Source: Flavobacterium sp. UBA4098 (GTDB taxonomy: Bacteria; Bacteroidota; Bacteroidia; Flavobacteriales; Flavobacteriaceae). Taken from it: a stretch of 49,205 nucleotides of DNA. Below, piece by piece: positions 23,688 to 32,248 of this stretch. The notes below the pieces were generated by a model, which was given only the letters and a program-made list of their open reading frames with translations, was not told the origin of the DNA and made no database searches. Numbering within the stretch: the first letter of the stretch is position 1; every line of letters starts with the position of its first letter. Location: NCBI GenBank assembly GCA_002382495.1, contig DFXW01000034.1, positions 51,709 to 100,913 on the forward strand. The letters are read 5' to 3'. Made by a program: the position numbers and the translations under genes.

Positions 23688-26138
23688 ATGCATTTTGTCG
23701 AAGTAATTTTACCGCTTTCATTAGCTAAAACCTTTACGTATAGGGTTTCGGAAGCTGAATTTCATTTTGTGAAAAATGGGATGAGGGTGGTGGTTCCTTT
23801 TGGCAAAAGCAAAATGTATACGGCTTTAATTATTGGAAAACATCAAAACGAACCGGCCTTATACGAAGCTAAAGAGATCGATCAAATCCTTGATGAAAAC
23901 CCCATTGTAACCCAAATTCAGATAACACATTGGCAATGGATTGCTAGCTACTATATGTGTGCTATTGGCGATGTGTATCGTGGTGCTATGCCCAGCGCTT
24001 TGCTGTTAGAAAGTGAGACAATAGTTTCTCAAAAGCAATCCGTAATTATTGAAGAAAATATACTATCTGATGAAGAATATTTGGTTTATCAAGCGCTACA
24101 ACAACAAAGTTCGCTTCGAATTCATGATATTACTTCAATCTTAAATAAGAAAAATGTTTTTCCCGTCATCCAAAGATTGATTGACAAAAATGTTTTGGTG
24201 CTTCAAGAAGAAGTGCAAGAATTGTACAAACCAAAATTGGTTCGTTATGTGCGATTGCATTCTAAATACAATTCGGATTCGGGTTTAAGTGATTTGTTAG
24301 ATGTGCTGAAAGGTGCTGCCAAACAAAGAGAAATTGTCTTGACCTACTTTCAATTGAACGCCAAAGAAAGCCATCCTATTTCGGTTAAACAATTAATTGA
24401 AGTTGCTAATTCATCCTCTTCCATTGTAAAAGTTTTGATTGATAAAGAAATTTTCGAAGAGTATTTTATTCAAGAAGATCGCATCAATTTTCAAGGGAAT
24501 GCTCAAGAAACAGCCTTAGAATTGAGTAAGGCACAACAACAAGCATGTGATCAAATTACTTCTCATTTTGAGACCAAAGACGTCTGTTTGTTACACGGTC
24601 TTACCTCAAGCGGAAAGACGGAAATTTACATTAAGTTAATTGAAGAACAATTAGCCTCTGGCAAGCAAGTATTGTATTTGTTACCCGAAATTGCTTTAAC
24701 TACTCAGTTAGTAGGTCGTTTGCGTACTTATTTTGGAGACAAAGTAGGAGTCTATCATTCTAAATACAGTAATAATGAAAGAGTGGAATTGTGGAAACAG
24801 GTATTGGAACAATCGCCTAAAGCGCAAATTGTAATAGGAGCAAGGTCGGCTTTGTTTTTACCTTTTTCTAATTTAAGTTTGATTGTAGTGGACGAAGAGC
24901 ACGAACAAACCTTTAATCAAGTAGATCCTGCACCACGTTACCATGCTAGAGATGCTGCAATAGTATTAGCCAATGCTCATCAAGCGAAAGTGCTTTTGGG
25001 TTCGGCTACGCCAAGTATTGAATCGTATTTCAATGCGCAATCGGATAAATATGGTTTGGTCGAAATTATAGAACGTTACGGAAATGTACAGTTGCCGGAG
25101 ATTGAATTAGTCGATTTGAAGGACAGTTACTTTCGTAAAAAAATGACTGGACACTTCAGCGAGGCTTTAATCGAAGCCATTACTACTTCCTTGTCGTTGG
25201 GCGAACAAGTAATTTTATTTCAAAATAGAAGAGGCTATTCTCCTATAATGGAATGTCTTACTTGTGGTAACGTTCCGCATTGTCAGCAGTGCGATGTAAG
25301 TTTGACCTATCACCAACATAAAAACCAATTGCGTTGTCATTATTGTGGTTATGCTATGGCAAAGCCAACGCAATGTCATAGTTGTTCAAGTATTGACTTG
25401 GCTACCAAAGGTTTTGGTACTGAACAAATTGAACAAGAATTGACAACTATTTTTCCTGATGCCAAAATTGGGCGAATGGATCAAGATACTACTCGTGGGA
25501 AGTTTGGTTTTGAAAAAATCATTGATAGTTTTAAAAATCAAGAAATTCAGATTTTGGTGGGAACACAAATGCTTGCCAAAGGATTGGATTTCAACAATGT
25601 GAGTTTAGTGGGGATTATGAATGCCGATACTATGTTGTATCATCCTGATTTTAGAGCTTTTGAACGAAGTTTCCAAATGATGACTCAGGTTGCTGGACGT
25701 TCAGGACGTTCAGAAAAACGTGGAAAAGTGGTTATCCAAACCTATAATCCAAATCACAATACCATTCAACAGGTAACCAATAACGATTATAGTGGCATGT
25801 ACAAAGAACAATTGTATGACCGTCAAATCTATAAATACCCACCGTATTTCAGATTGATTAAACTAACGCTAAAGCACCGTGATTTTGACAAGTTGAAAGA
25901 AGGAGCTATGTGGTTGTATCAGGTGATGAGCCAAAATTTAGCATTACCAGTTTTGGGGCCCGAGGAACCACCAATTAGCCGAATCCGAAATGAATACATT
26001 CGAACTATATTAATTAAAATCCCGCAAACAACTCCAATTGGATCTACTAAAAAGACAATTCAAAAAATGCTGATTAGTTTTGAGGCTGTTCCCCAATATC
26101 GAGCAATCAAAGTGGCTATTAATGTTGATTATTATTAA
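23688..26138 (+). CDS. priA: Primosomal protein N' (replication restart helicase)
   Basis: PriA recognises stalled forks and D-loops and reloads the replisome. The 816-residue protein has the N-terminal 3'-DNA-binding domain (FVEVILPLSLAKTFTYRV at the start), a superfamily 2 helicase core and a zinc-binding insert. Walker A is GLTSSGKT (304-311) and Walker B is DEEH (402-405). The insert (about 520-570) has the cysteine pairs of CLTCGNVPHCQQCDVS, then LRCHYCGY and CHSCSS, eight cysteines for two zincs. The later helicase motifs GTQMLAKGLDF and QMMTQVAGRSGR are intact. It is the last large gene of the nadC group. Confidence 0.96.
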   Translation: MHFVEVILPLSLAKTFTYRVSEAEFHFVKNGMRVVVPFGKSKMYTALIIGKHQNEPALYEAKEIDQILDENPIVTQIQITHWQWIASYYMCAIGDVYRGAMPSALLLESETIVSQKQSVIIEENILSDEEYLVYQALQQQSSLRIHDITSILNKKNVFPVIQRLIDKNVLVLQEEVQELYKPKLVRYVRLHSKYNSDSGLSDLLDVLKGAAKQREIVLTYFQLNAKESHPISVKQLIEVANSSSSIVKVLIDKEIFEEYFIQEDRINFQGNAQETALELSKAQQQACDQITSHFETKDVCLLHGLTSSGKTEIYIKLIEEQLASGKQVLYLLPEIALTTQLVGRLRTYFGDKVGVYHSKYSNNERVELWKQVLEQSPKAQIVIGARSALFLPFSNLSLIVVDEEHEQTFNQVDPAPRYHARDAAIVLANAHQAKVLLGSATPSIESYFNAQSDKYGLVEIIERYGNVQLPEIELVDLKDSYFRKKMTGHFSEALIEAITTSLSLGEQVILFQNRRGYSPIMECLTCGNVPHCQQCDVSLTYHQHKNQLRCHYCGYAMAKPTQCHSCSSIDLATKGFGTEQIEQELTTIFPDAKIGRMDQDTTRGKFGFEKIIDSFKNQEIQILVGTQMLAKGLDFNNVSLVGIMNADTMLYHPDFRAFERSFQMMTQVAGRSGRSEKRGKVVIQTYNPNHNTIQQVTNNDYSGMYKEQLYDRQIYKYPPYFRLIKLTLKHRDFDKLKEGAMWLYQVMSQNLALPVLGPEEPPISRIRNEYIRTILIKIPQTTPIGSTKKTIQKMLISFEAVPQYRAIKVAINVDYY

Positions 26139-26141
26139 AGT

Positions 26142-26321
26142 ATGAAAGAAAATAATAAAAATTCAAATGGGAATTCAATTGGAGTTGGTGCTGCTTTGGG
26201 TTTAGCCGTTGTATTGGCTTATAAAATAATTTGTAAAGACTCTTCATTTAACATCGCATTGGGTGTAGCTGTAGGTGCTGCAATTGGTGCCGCTTTTGAT
26301 TGGTTTTCATCTCGAAAGTAA
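26142..26321 (+). CDS. Small glycine-zipper membrane protein (59 residues)
   Basis: An ATG at 26142, three bases after the priA stop, opens a 59-residue frame ending at 26321. A polar Asn/Lys-rich start (1-12) is followed by two hydrophobic, Gly/Ala-rich segments (13-29, with IGVGAALGLAVVLAYK, and 37-51, with ALGVAVGAAIGAAF) separated by CKDSS, and a basic tail ending SRK. GxxxG and GxxxA spacing suggests helix packing in the membrane. The tight spacing to priA, the uninterrupted frame and the 14-bp distance to the convergent regulator gene support a real gene. No function is known. Confidence 0.68.
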   Translation: MKENNKNSNGNSIGVGAALGLAVVLAYKIICKDSSFNIALGVAVGAAIGAAFDWFSSRK

Positions 26322-26335
26322 TTAATAGTAATTCC

Positions 26336-27031
26336 TTATTGAAGCGCTAACGCTTTAGCTAAATCTTCTTTTTTATTTCGGCTCAATGGAATTTTAGAAT
26401 TTCCAATTTCGGCAAACTTACTATTGAAACGTTCAATTTTGTTGATATTGATAATGTAGGATTTGTGTACTCGTACAAATTTTTCTCGGTTGAGCGTCGT
26501 TTCAAAAGATTTCATCGTAGAGAGTACTAGATTGCTACTATCATCAGTAACTACTTTTACATAATCGCCAAAGGCTTCGATCCATTTTATTTTAGAAGTA
26601 AAAATTTTAATTTTTTTGAGATTACTTTTAATATAAATGTGTTCGCCAGAATCCTCTTTTATTTCGTGTTCCAATTGGTGTAAATGCAAGGCACGATGTA
26701 CTGCAATTTCAAACCGGTTTAATGTGACTGGTTTTTTGATGTAATCGGTTGGTGCATAATCAAAAGCCCGTAAAGCATATTCGGTTTTAGCTGTGACAAA
26801 AATAATTTGCGGTTTTGTTTTTAAGCCTTCTAAAAATGAAAAACCATTGATAATGGGCATTTCGATATCCAAAAATATCAAATCAATATCGTGAATTTTC
26901 AAACAATTTCTAGCCTCAATAGCATTCGAAAAATCCCCAACTAAGTGCAATTGTGGGTTATTGTTTACTAATTTGACTACAATCATGCGTTGGACAGCAC
27001 TATCTTCTATTACTAAACAATTTAACTTCAT
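26336..27031 (-). CDS. LytTR-family response regulator
   Basis: The 231-residue DNA-binding response regulator has an N-terminal receiver domain (about 3-118) with phosphoacceptor Asp55 in LIFLDIEMP, acidic Glu9-Asp10 and Lys at KKPVTL, followed by a LytTR domain (about 135-231) with VRVHKSYIININKIERF and the PLSRNKKEDL strand typical of AlgR/LytR regulators. Such regulators often pair with 7TM or LytS-like histidine kinases, but no kinase gene is adjacent; it is an orphan here. It is convergent with the small membrane-protein gene and divergent from rpsF. Target promoters cannot be read from this window. Confidence 0.93.
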   Translation of the reverse strand: MKLNCLVIEDSAVQRMIVVKLVNNNPQLHLVGDFSNAIEARNCLKIHDIDLIFLDIEMPIINGFSFLEGLKTKPQIIFVTAKTEYALRAFDYAPTDYIKKPVTLNRFEIAVHRALHLHQLEHEIKEDSGEHIYIKSNLKKIKIFTSKIKWIEAFGDYVKVVTDDSSNLVLSTMKSFETTLNREKFVRVHKSYIININKIERFNSKFAEIGNSKIPLSRNKKEDLAKALALQ

Positions 27032-27137
27032 AGGATTGGGAGTGTTGGTTTCTTATAAATATAGTGATAAAAAACTACAAAAACAGATAAAAGTAGGAAA
27101 CAAGCTGCTTAAAAATATCGAGTCTTGTTAATAAGTG

Positions 27138-27168
27138 TTTGGATATTTAAAAATAATGACTATTTTTG
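27138..27168 (+). promoter_or_regulatory. Promoter of the rpsF-rpsR-rplI operon
   Basis: TTTG (27138-27141), a 19-nt spacer and TATTTTTG (27161-27168) match the Bacteroidota sigma-A promoter. The ATG follows 30 nt after the -7 box. Confidence 0.85.
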
Positions 27169-27198
27169 CAGCCAATTTAACAAATAAATACATTATTT

Positions 27199-27540
27199 AT
27201 GAATCATTATGAAACTGTTTTCATTTTAAATCCCGTTTTATCTGATGTTCAGGTAAAGGAAACAGTAAGCAAATTTGAAGAATTTCTTACTAGTCGTGGA
27301 GCTGAAATGGTATCGAAAGAAGACTGGGGTCTTAAAAAAATGGCTTACGAAATTCAAAACAAGAAAAGTGGTTTTTACCATTTATTCGAATTCAAAGTTG
27401 CTGGTGAAGTATTAATTGCTTTTGAAACTGAATTTAGACGTGACGAGAGAGTAATGCGTTTCTTAACTGTAAGTTTAGACAAACACGCAATTTCTTGGGC
27501 TGAAAGAAGAAGAACAAAACTTAAATCTCAAAAAGCGTAA
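27199..27540 (+). CDS. rpsF: 30S ribosomal protein bS6
   Basis: bS6 sits in the platform of the small ribosomal subunit, next to bS18. The 113-residue sequence opens with MNHYETVFILNPVLSDVQV, the usual first strand and helix, and contains DWGLKKMAYEIQNKKSGFYHLFEF, the RNA- and S18-contacting middle strands. The Lys/Arg-rich tail is typical. It is first in the rpsF-rpsR-rplI operon, 5 bp before rpsR, behind a consensus promoter. No Shine-Dalgarno is present, in keeping with highly expressed genes in Flavobacteriaceae; the region before the ATG is AT-rich (TTTAACAAATAAATACATTATTT). Confidence 0.97.
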   Translation: MNHYETVFILNPVLSDVQVKETVSKFEEFLTSRGAEMVSKEDWGLKKMAYEIQNKKSGFYHLFEFKVAGEVLIAFETEFRRDERVMRFLTVSLDKHAISWAERRRTKLKSQKA

Positions 27541-27545
27541 TTATC

Positions 27546-27842
27546 ATGGCAACATTACAACAATCTGCTTCAGGAAAAAAAGACGGGGATATCAGATATC
27601 TAACGCCTTTGAACATAGAAACTAACAAAACTAAAAAGTACTGTCGTTTCAAAAAATCAGGTATCAAATATATTGATTATAAAGATGCTGATTTCTTATT
27701 GAAATTTGTAAATGAGCAAGGAAAAATTCTTCCTCGTCGTTTAACAGGAACTTCATTGAAATACCAAAGAAAAGTATCAGTTGCTGTGAAAAGAGCACGT
27801 CACTTAGCTTTAATGCCATACGTGGCCGATTTATTAAAATAA
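27546..27842 (+). CDS. rpsR: 30S ribosomal protein bS18
   Basis: bS18 binds bS6 in the small-subunit platform. The 98-residue protein contains the family core: KYCRFKKSGIKYIDYKDADFLLKFVN, then KILPRRLTGTSLKYQRKVSVAVKRARHLALMPYV. The single Cys in KKYCRF is conserved in many bS18. The N-terminus MATLQQSASGKKDGDIRYLTPLNIE is the longer flavobacterial form. It is the middle gene of the operon. The 62 bp to rplI hold an imperfect hairpin. Confidence 0.97.
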   Translation: MATLQQSASGKKDGDIRYLTPLNIETNKTKKYCRFKKSGIKYIDYKDADFLLKFVNEQGKILPRRLTGTSLKYQRKVSVAVKRARHLALMPYVADLLK

Positions 27843-27904
27843 TTTAAACTCAGTTGTTGGTTTCTCCTCCAAGAGAACCTAACTTCTATAACAAGGACAA
27901 CAAC

Positions 27905-28348
27905 ATGGAATTGATTCTAAAACAAGACGTTCAAAATTTAGGTTTTAAAGATGACGTAGTTACTGTGAAAAACGGTTACGGTCGTAATTATTTAATACCA
28001 CAAGGTTTCGCACAATTAGCTACACCTTCTGCAAAGAAAGTATTAGCTGAAAATTTGAAACAAAGAGCGCACAAAGAAGCTAAAGTGGTTGCAGATGCAA
28101 AAGCATTGGCTGAAGCTTTAAAAGCTATCGAAATTAAAATTACTGCAAAAGCAGGTGGCGAAAAATTATTCGGATCTATTACTAACATTGACATCGTTGA
28201 AGCATTAGCTAAAGGTGGTCAAGTAATTGATAGAAAATTCGTTACTAGCGGAATTGTTAAACGTACAGGAAAATATACTGCTTCTGTTCGTTTACACAGA
28301 GACGTTATTGTAGAATTAGATTACGAAATTGTTGCTGAAAAAGCATAG
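27905..28348 (+). CDS. rplI: 50S ribosomal protein bL9
   Basis: bL9 is a two-domain protein at the base of the L1 stalk. From the ATG at 27905 it has 147 residues: the N-terminal MELILKQDVQNLGFKDDVVTVKNGYGRNYLIPQGFA is the RNA-binding domain, a long Ala/Lys-rich connecting helix follows (about 45-80), and the C-terminal domain contains KLFGSIT. A TTG at 27854 could add 17 residues that match nothing in the family, so I rejected it. It ends the operon and is followed by a clear terminator. Confidence 0.97.
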   Translation: MELILKQDVQNLGFKDDVVTVKNGYGRNYLIPQGFAQLATPSAKKVLAENLKQRAHKEAKVVADAKALAEALKAIEIKITAKAGGEKLFGSITNIDIVEALAKGGQVIDRKFVTSGIVKRTGKYTASVRLHRDVIVELDYEIVAEKA

Positions 28349-28387
28349 TTATATAACAATTTGTTAGCTAATTGTTAATAAAACATG

Positions 28388-28420
28388 AAAAGTCACTCTT
28401 CGGAGTGATTTTTTTTTTGC
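28388..28420 (+). terminator. Rho-independent terminator of rpsF-rpsR-rplI
   Basis: TCACTC (28393-28398) pairs with GAGTGA (28403-28408) across a TTCG tetraloop, extended by A-T pairs and followed by a long T run. The likely -7 box of the next gene, TAGTTTTG, starts 2 bases later (28422-28429). Confidence 0.92.
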
Positions 28421-28462
28421 CTAGTTTTGCGCATCTTTTTAATAAACCTTAAATCATTTTAA

Positions 28463-31400
28463 ATGAGAAAAATTATTATTTTATTGTTTTTCGTATTGGG
28501 TCTACAACAAGTTGTTGGGCAAACTACGACATCAAGTATTAAAGGTGTAGTGAAAAACGGAAAATTAGAAGCGCTTCCTGCAGCTTCTGTTTTGGCTGTT
28601 CACACTCCTTCAGGAACTAAATATACCGCAGTTTCAAACGGAGACGGTAGATTTAATTTATTAAACATGAGAGTCGGTGGACCTTATGTAGTTACAGTTA
28701 GTTTTGTTGGTAGTCAAAGCCAAAAAATAAACGATGTTTATTTGGAACTTGGTAAAGCTTCTAACTTAGATTTTATTTTGGAAGATGAAAGTCAACAATT
28801 AAATGAAGTTAAAGTTGTAGCTAAAAACAAAGTGTTTTCAAGTAACCGTACAGGTGGTGAAACAACTATTGGTAGAAGAGAGTTACTTACTTTGCCAACA
28901 ATTTCACGTTCAGCGGATGATTTCACTCGTTTAGAGCCATCTGCAAGTGGAGGATCTTTTGGAGGTAGAAACAACAAGTTTAATAATTATTCATTAAACG
29001 GTTCTATTTTTAACAACCCATTTGGATTGGATGCTGCTACACCAGGAGGACAAACTGGAGCACAACCAATTTCTTTGGATGCTATTGATCAAATTCAGGT
29101 TGCTACAGCACCTTTTGATGTTACATTATCTGGATTTACAGGAGCTTCTGTTAATGCGGTTACAAAATCAGGAACAAATGAATTTCATGGTACAACATAT
29201 GGTTTCTTTAGAAACGATGCGATGACTGGAAATAAAGTTAATGGACAAAAAATTGTAGTTCCAAACTTAGAACAAACTCAAGCAGGTTTCAGTATTGGAG
29301 GACCTTTAGTAAAAGATAAATTATTTTTCTTTGCTAATTTTGAAGTTGATGATAGAAGCGATGCTGGTTCTAATGTTGTTGCTAATGACGGTAATGGAGT
29401 AACTGGTGTAAATGAATCAAGAGTACTTGCTTCAGATTTAAATTTTGTTTCTTCTGAATTAGGTAAATTAGGTTATAACACAGGTTCTTATCAAGGATTT
29501 ACTCATTATTCAAAATCGAATAAAGGAATTGTAAAGTTGGATTGGAATATTAATGATAATCATAAGTTAGCCTTTATTTATAACTTTTTAGATGCTTCAA
29601 AAGATAAGCCAGCTCACCCAACTGCAATTAGAAGAAGAGGACCAGATTTTAATACAATGCAATTTGCTAATTCAGGTTACCAAATTAACAATGAATTAAG
29701 CTCTTTATTGGTTGAATTGAATTCTAAATTTTCTGAAACTGTTACCAACAAATTACAAGCTGGATATACTCATTTTAATGATTTTAGAAATCCATTTTCT
29801 TCTCCAGCACCTGTTATTAGTATAACCAAAGATGGATCGCCATATATTATTGCTGGTCATGAGCCATTTTCTATTAACAATAAGTTAGATCAAAAAGTGT
29901 TTCAAGTGACAGACAACTTAAACATTATTAAAGGAGATCATACATATACATTAGGTTTTTCATTCGAAAAATTTCAGTTTCAAAACTCTTTCAATTTGAA
30001 AGGATATGGATTTGATGTTTTTGGAAGTGTTGATATGAATGGTTTCAGAACTAATTTAACTAATGGTTATTATGCAACAGCTTTTGCAGATGCTAAATCA
30101 ACTTTTAATTCTAGAAATCAAAATGCTGCTGGTACTGATGGTGGATGGAATTTATCTGAAACTACAGTAGGTCAATTAGCTTTCTATGCACAAGATGAAT
30201 GGAGTGTAAATGATAATTTCAAATTAACTTTTGGATTACGTGCTGACAAACCAATGTATTTCAATACTTCTGATTTAATTCAGAAATTTATTGATACGGA
30301 TAACTCTGAGGGTTATTTACCAGGTATCAATTATTATGATCCGAAAAATGGTAACACAGTTAATTTTGATTCAACAAAATTACCTGGAAACGCTATTTTA
30401 TGGTCTCCACGTGTTGGATTTAATTGGGACGTAAAAGGTTTGAAAACAACTCAAATTAGAGGAGGTTCTGGAATCTTTACAGGTAGATTGCCTTTCGTAT
30501 GGATTGGTAACCAAGTAAGTGGAATTGATCCTTTCTTTTACCAAGTTGTGGATAGAGATTTCAAATTCCCACAAGTTTGGAGAACCAGTTTAGGTCTTGA
30601 TCACAAATTTGAAAATAACTATATCTTAACTGTTGACATGTCTTACAACAAAGATATTAATGGAGTACATGTTCAAGATTGGGGTTTAAAAACGCCAACA
30701 AGCAGATTAGCTGGTGTTGATCAAAGAGCAATTTACGGTGCTTCTGATAAAGGTGTTTGGACAGATTTTGGTTTTCCAGCAGATTCTCATGCTTATGTAA
30801 TGACTAATACAAATAAAGGAAGTGCATTTAATTCTTCTGTAAAAGTTCAAAAATCATTTGACAATGGAGTATATGCTAGTTTAGCTTACAATTATTTAGT
30901 TGCTAAAGATGTTAACTCTATCGAAGCTGAAATTACAGGTGATGCATTTGTATTTAATCCAGCATTTGGGAATGTAAATGACGCTGTTTTATCTAATTCA
31001 AAATATGGAGATACTCACCGATTTATTGGTGTAGGTTCTAAAAAATGGAAATATGGTACAAATGACAAATGGTCAACTACTGTTTCTACATTTTTTGAAT
31101 ATGCTCAAGGAGGTCGTTTTTCTTACACTTATGGAGGAGATGTTAATAATGACGGTGCAGCAGGAAATGATTTGATTTATGTTCCTACTTCAACTCAAAT
31201 TAGTTCAATGACTTTCTCAGGTCCAGGTCAAGGTGCTGCTTATGATAATTATATCAAACAAGACGATTACTTGAACTCAAGAAGAGGTCAATATGCAGAA
31301 CGTTACGGAGCATTATCTCCATGGAGAGGTAAATGGGATTTGAAATTGATCCAAGATTATAATTTCAAAGTTTCATCATCTGCTAAAACAAATACTATTC

Positions 31401-31618
31401 AATTTAGTATTGATGTGTTAAACATTGGTAACTTGATCAACTCTAACTGGGGATTGGTTCAATTACCAACAAGTGTACAGCCAATTGGTGTTGCTGTTGA
31501 TGCGGTTACAAAAGTACCAACATATACTTTTAACGGACAACAAACTAAGACATTCAACTATGATGCTAGTTTAGCTTCAAGATGGCAAGCACAGTTTGGA
31601 ATCCGATATATTTTCTAA
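28463..31618 (+). CDS. Oar-like TonB-dependent outer-membrane receptor
   Basis: This is a 1051-residue outer-membrane protein. Residues 1-20 are a signal peptide ending VVGQ. A carboxypeptidase-regulatory-like / CarboxypepD domain follows (about 22-112: SIKGVVKNGKLEALPAASV, FNLLNMRVGGPYVVTVSFVG). The plug region contains IDQIQVATAPFDVTLSGFTGASVNAVTKSGTNEFHGT, the classic Oar/TonB-receptor text, and the rest is a beta barrel ending in aromatic IRYIF. The pattern is that of Myxococcus Oar and its many Bacteroidota relatives, not SusC, and no SusD is adjacent. Ligand unknown. Codon choice is strongly AT-biased, as in highly expressed genes. Monocistronic by layout: terminators lie on both sides. 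Confidence 0.94.
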   Translation: MRKIIILLFFVLGLQQVVGQTTTSSIKGVVKNGKLEALPAASVLAVHTPSGTKYTAVSNGDGRFNLLNMRVGGPYVVTVSFVGSQSQKINDVYLELGKASNLDFILEDESQQLNEVKVVAKNKVFSSNRTGGETTIGRRELLTLPTISRSADDFTRLEPSASGGSFGGRNNKFNNYSLNGSIFNNPFGLDAATPGGQTGAQPISLDAIDQIQVATAPFDVTLSGFTGASVNAVTKSGTNEFHGTTYGFFRNDAMTGNKVNGQKIVVPNLEQTQAGFSIGGPLVKDKLFFFANFEVDDRSDAGSNVVANDGNGVTGVNESRVLASDLNFVSSELGKLGYNTGSYQGFTHYSKSNKGIVKLDWNINDNHKLAFIYNFLDASKDKPAHPTAIRRRGPDFNTMQFANSGYQINNELSSLLVELNSKFSETVTNKLQAGYTHFNDFRNPFSSPAPVISITKDGSPYIIAGHEPFSINNKLDQKVFQVTDNLNIIKGDHTYTLGFSFEKFQFQNSFNLKGYGFDVFGSVDMNGFRTNLTNGYYATAFADAKSTFNSRNQNAAGTDGGWNLSETTVGQLAFYAQDEWSVNDNFKLTFGLRADKPMYFNTSDLIQKFIDTDNSEGYLPGINYYDPKNGNTVNFDSTKLPGNAILWSPRVGFNWDVKGLKTTQIRGGSGIFTGRLPFVWIGNQVSGIDPFFYQVVDRDFKFPQVWRTSLGLDHKFENNYILTVDMSYNKDINGVHVQDWGLKTPTSRLAGVDQRAIYGASDKGVWTDFGFPADSHAYVMTNTNKGSAFNSSVKVQKSFDNGVYASLAYNYLVAKDVNSIEAEITGDAFVFNPAFGNVNDAVLSNSKYGDTHRFIGVGSKKWKYGTNDKWSTTVSTFFEYAQGGRFSYTYGGDVNNDGAAGNDLIYVPTSTQISSMTFSGPGQGAAYDNYIKQDDYLNSRRGQYAERYGALSPWRGKWDLKLIQDYNFKVSSSAKTNTIQFSIDVLNIGNLINSNWGLVQLPTSVQPIGVAVDAVTKVPTYTFNGQQTKTFNYDASLASRWQAQFGIRYIF

Positions 31619-31642
31619 TATAAATAAAATATATAGTAAATT

Positions 31643-31670
31643 AGCCCTCTTTTAGAGGGCTTTTTTTTTG
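31643..31670 (+). terminator. Rho-independent terminator of the Oar-like receptor gene
   Basis: AGCCCTCT (31643-31650), loop TTT and AGAGGGCT (31654-31661) form a perfect 8-bp stem, followed by a T run. Confidence 0.93.
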
Positions 31671-31699
31671 AAACAAAGAGCAATTAATTTTTATTACAA

Positions 31700-32173
31700 A
31701 TGAAATACGCAAGATTAACGAAAGAACAATTTGAAGAATTACATCCCGAGTTTATCAATTTTTTGGCAAGCCAATCGATTGACAAAGCCGAATGGGATTT
31801 GATTAAAGTAAATAAACCCGAAGTAGCCGAACAAGAATTAGATGTGTTTTCGGATTTGATTTGGGAAGGGGTTTTGACTAAAGCTGACTATTTAGAACAT
31901 TTTTCCAAAAACCATATTTTTCTTTTTCAATGTTTTGATACTTATGTGAATTCGATTGTATTGAAATCGTTGGTTCCAGAAGTGAACTTCTTGACTAAAG
32001 AAGGTTTACAATGGCTAAGTGATAATATGTTTACCGAAACTATTGAAATGAAAATTGGTAAAAAAGTATTTACCGAAGAGCGAAATGCGTCAATTTTTGC
32101 CTTAATTCAGCAAGGAGCCATTTTAAGCGACGGACAATTATACCAACAAATAAATTCGATTATTGAGTCGTAA
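31700..32173 (+). CDS. DUF6495 family protein
   Basis: A 157-residue soluble protein that I recognise as the flavobacterial DUF6495 type, from MKYARLTKEQFEELHPEFINFLASQSIDKAEWD at the start. It is Leu/Glu-rich, mostly helical, has no signal peptide, and has no catalytic motif that I can find. A GKKVFTEERNASIFALIQQGAILSDG stretch near 119-144 is a conserved-looking end. It is followed by a strong hairpin (32196-32237), likely its terminator, before ligA. Function unknown. Confidence 0.8.
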   Translation: MKYARLTKEQFEELHPEFINFLASQSIDKAEWDLIKVNKPEVAEQELDVFSDLIWEGVLTKADYLEHFSKNHIFLFQCFDTYVNSIVLKSLVPEVNFLTKEGLQWLSDNMFTETIEMKIGKKVFTEERNASIFALIQQGAILSDGQLYQQINSIIES

Positions 32174-32195
32174 TTGTATTGGTAATTCTATTAAT

Positions 32196-32246
32196 TTGGC
32201 TATTTTAGTACACTATTTCAAATACTAAAATAGCCAATTTTATTTT
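32196..32246 (+). terminator. 15-bp perfect hairpin in the ligA leader
   Basis: TTGGCTATTTTAGTA (32196-32210) pairs exactly with 32223-32237 across a 12-nt loop, followed by TTTTATTTTC. It looks like a terminator for the DUF6495 gene, but the ligA ATG lies only 11 nt past the stem, so it also lies in any ligA leader. Confidence 0.75.
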
Positions 32247-32248
32247 CT

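Noticed and set aside
27854..27904. 17-residue N-terminal extension of rplI from a TTG
   Set aside because: The extension matches nothing in bL9; the normal N-terminus MELILKQDV starts at 27905.
28463..31618. SusC-type polysaccharide utilisation locus
   Set aside because: No SusD, glycoside hydrolase or regulator is adjacent, and the plug text is Oar-like.
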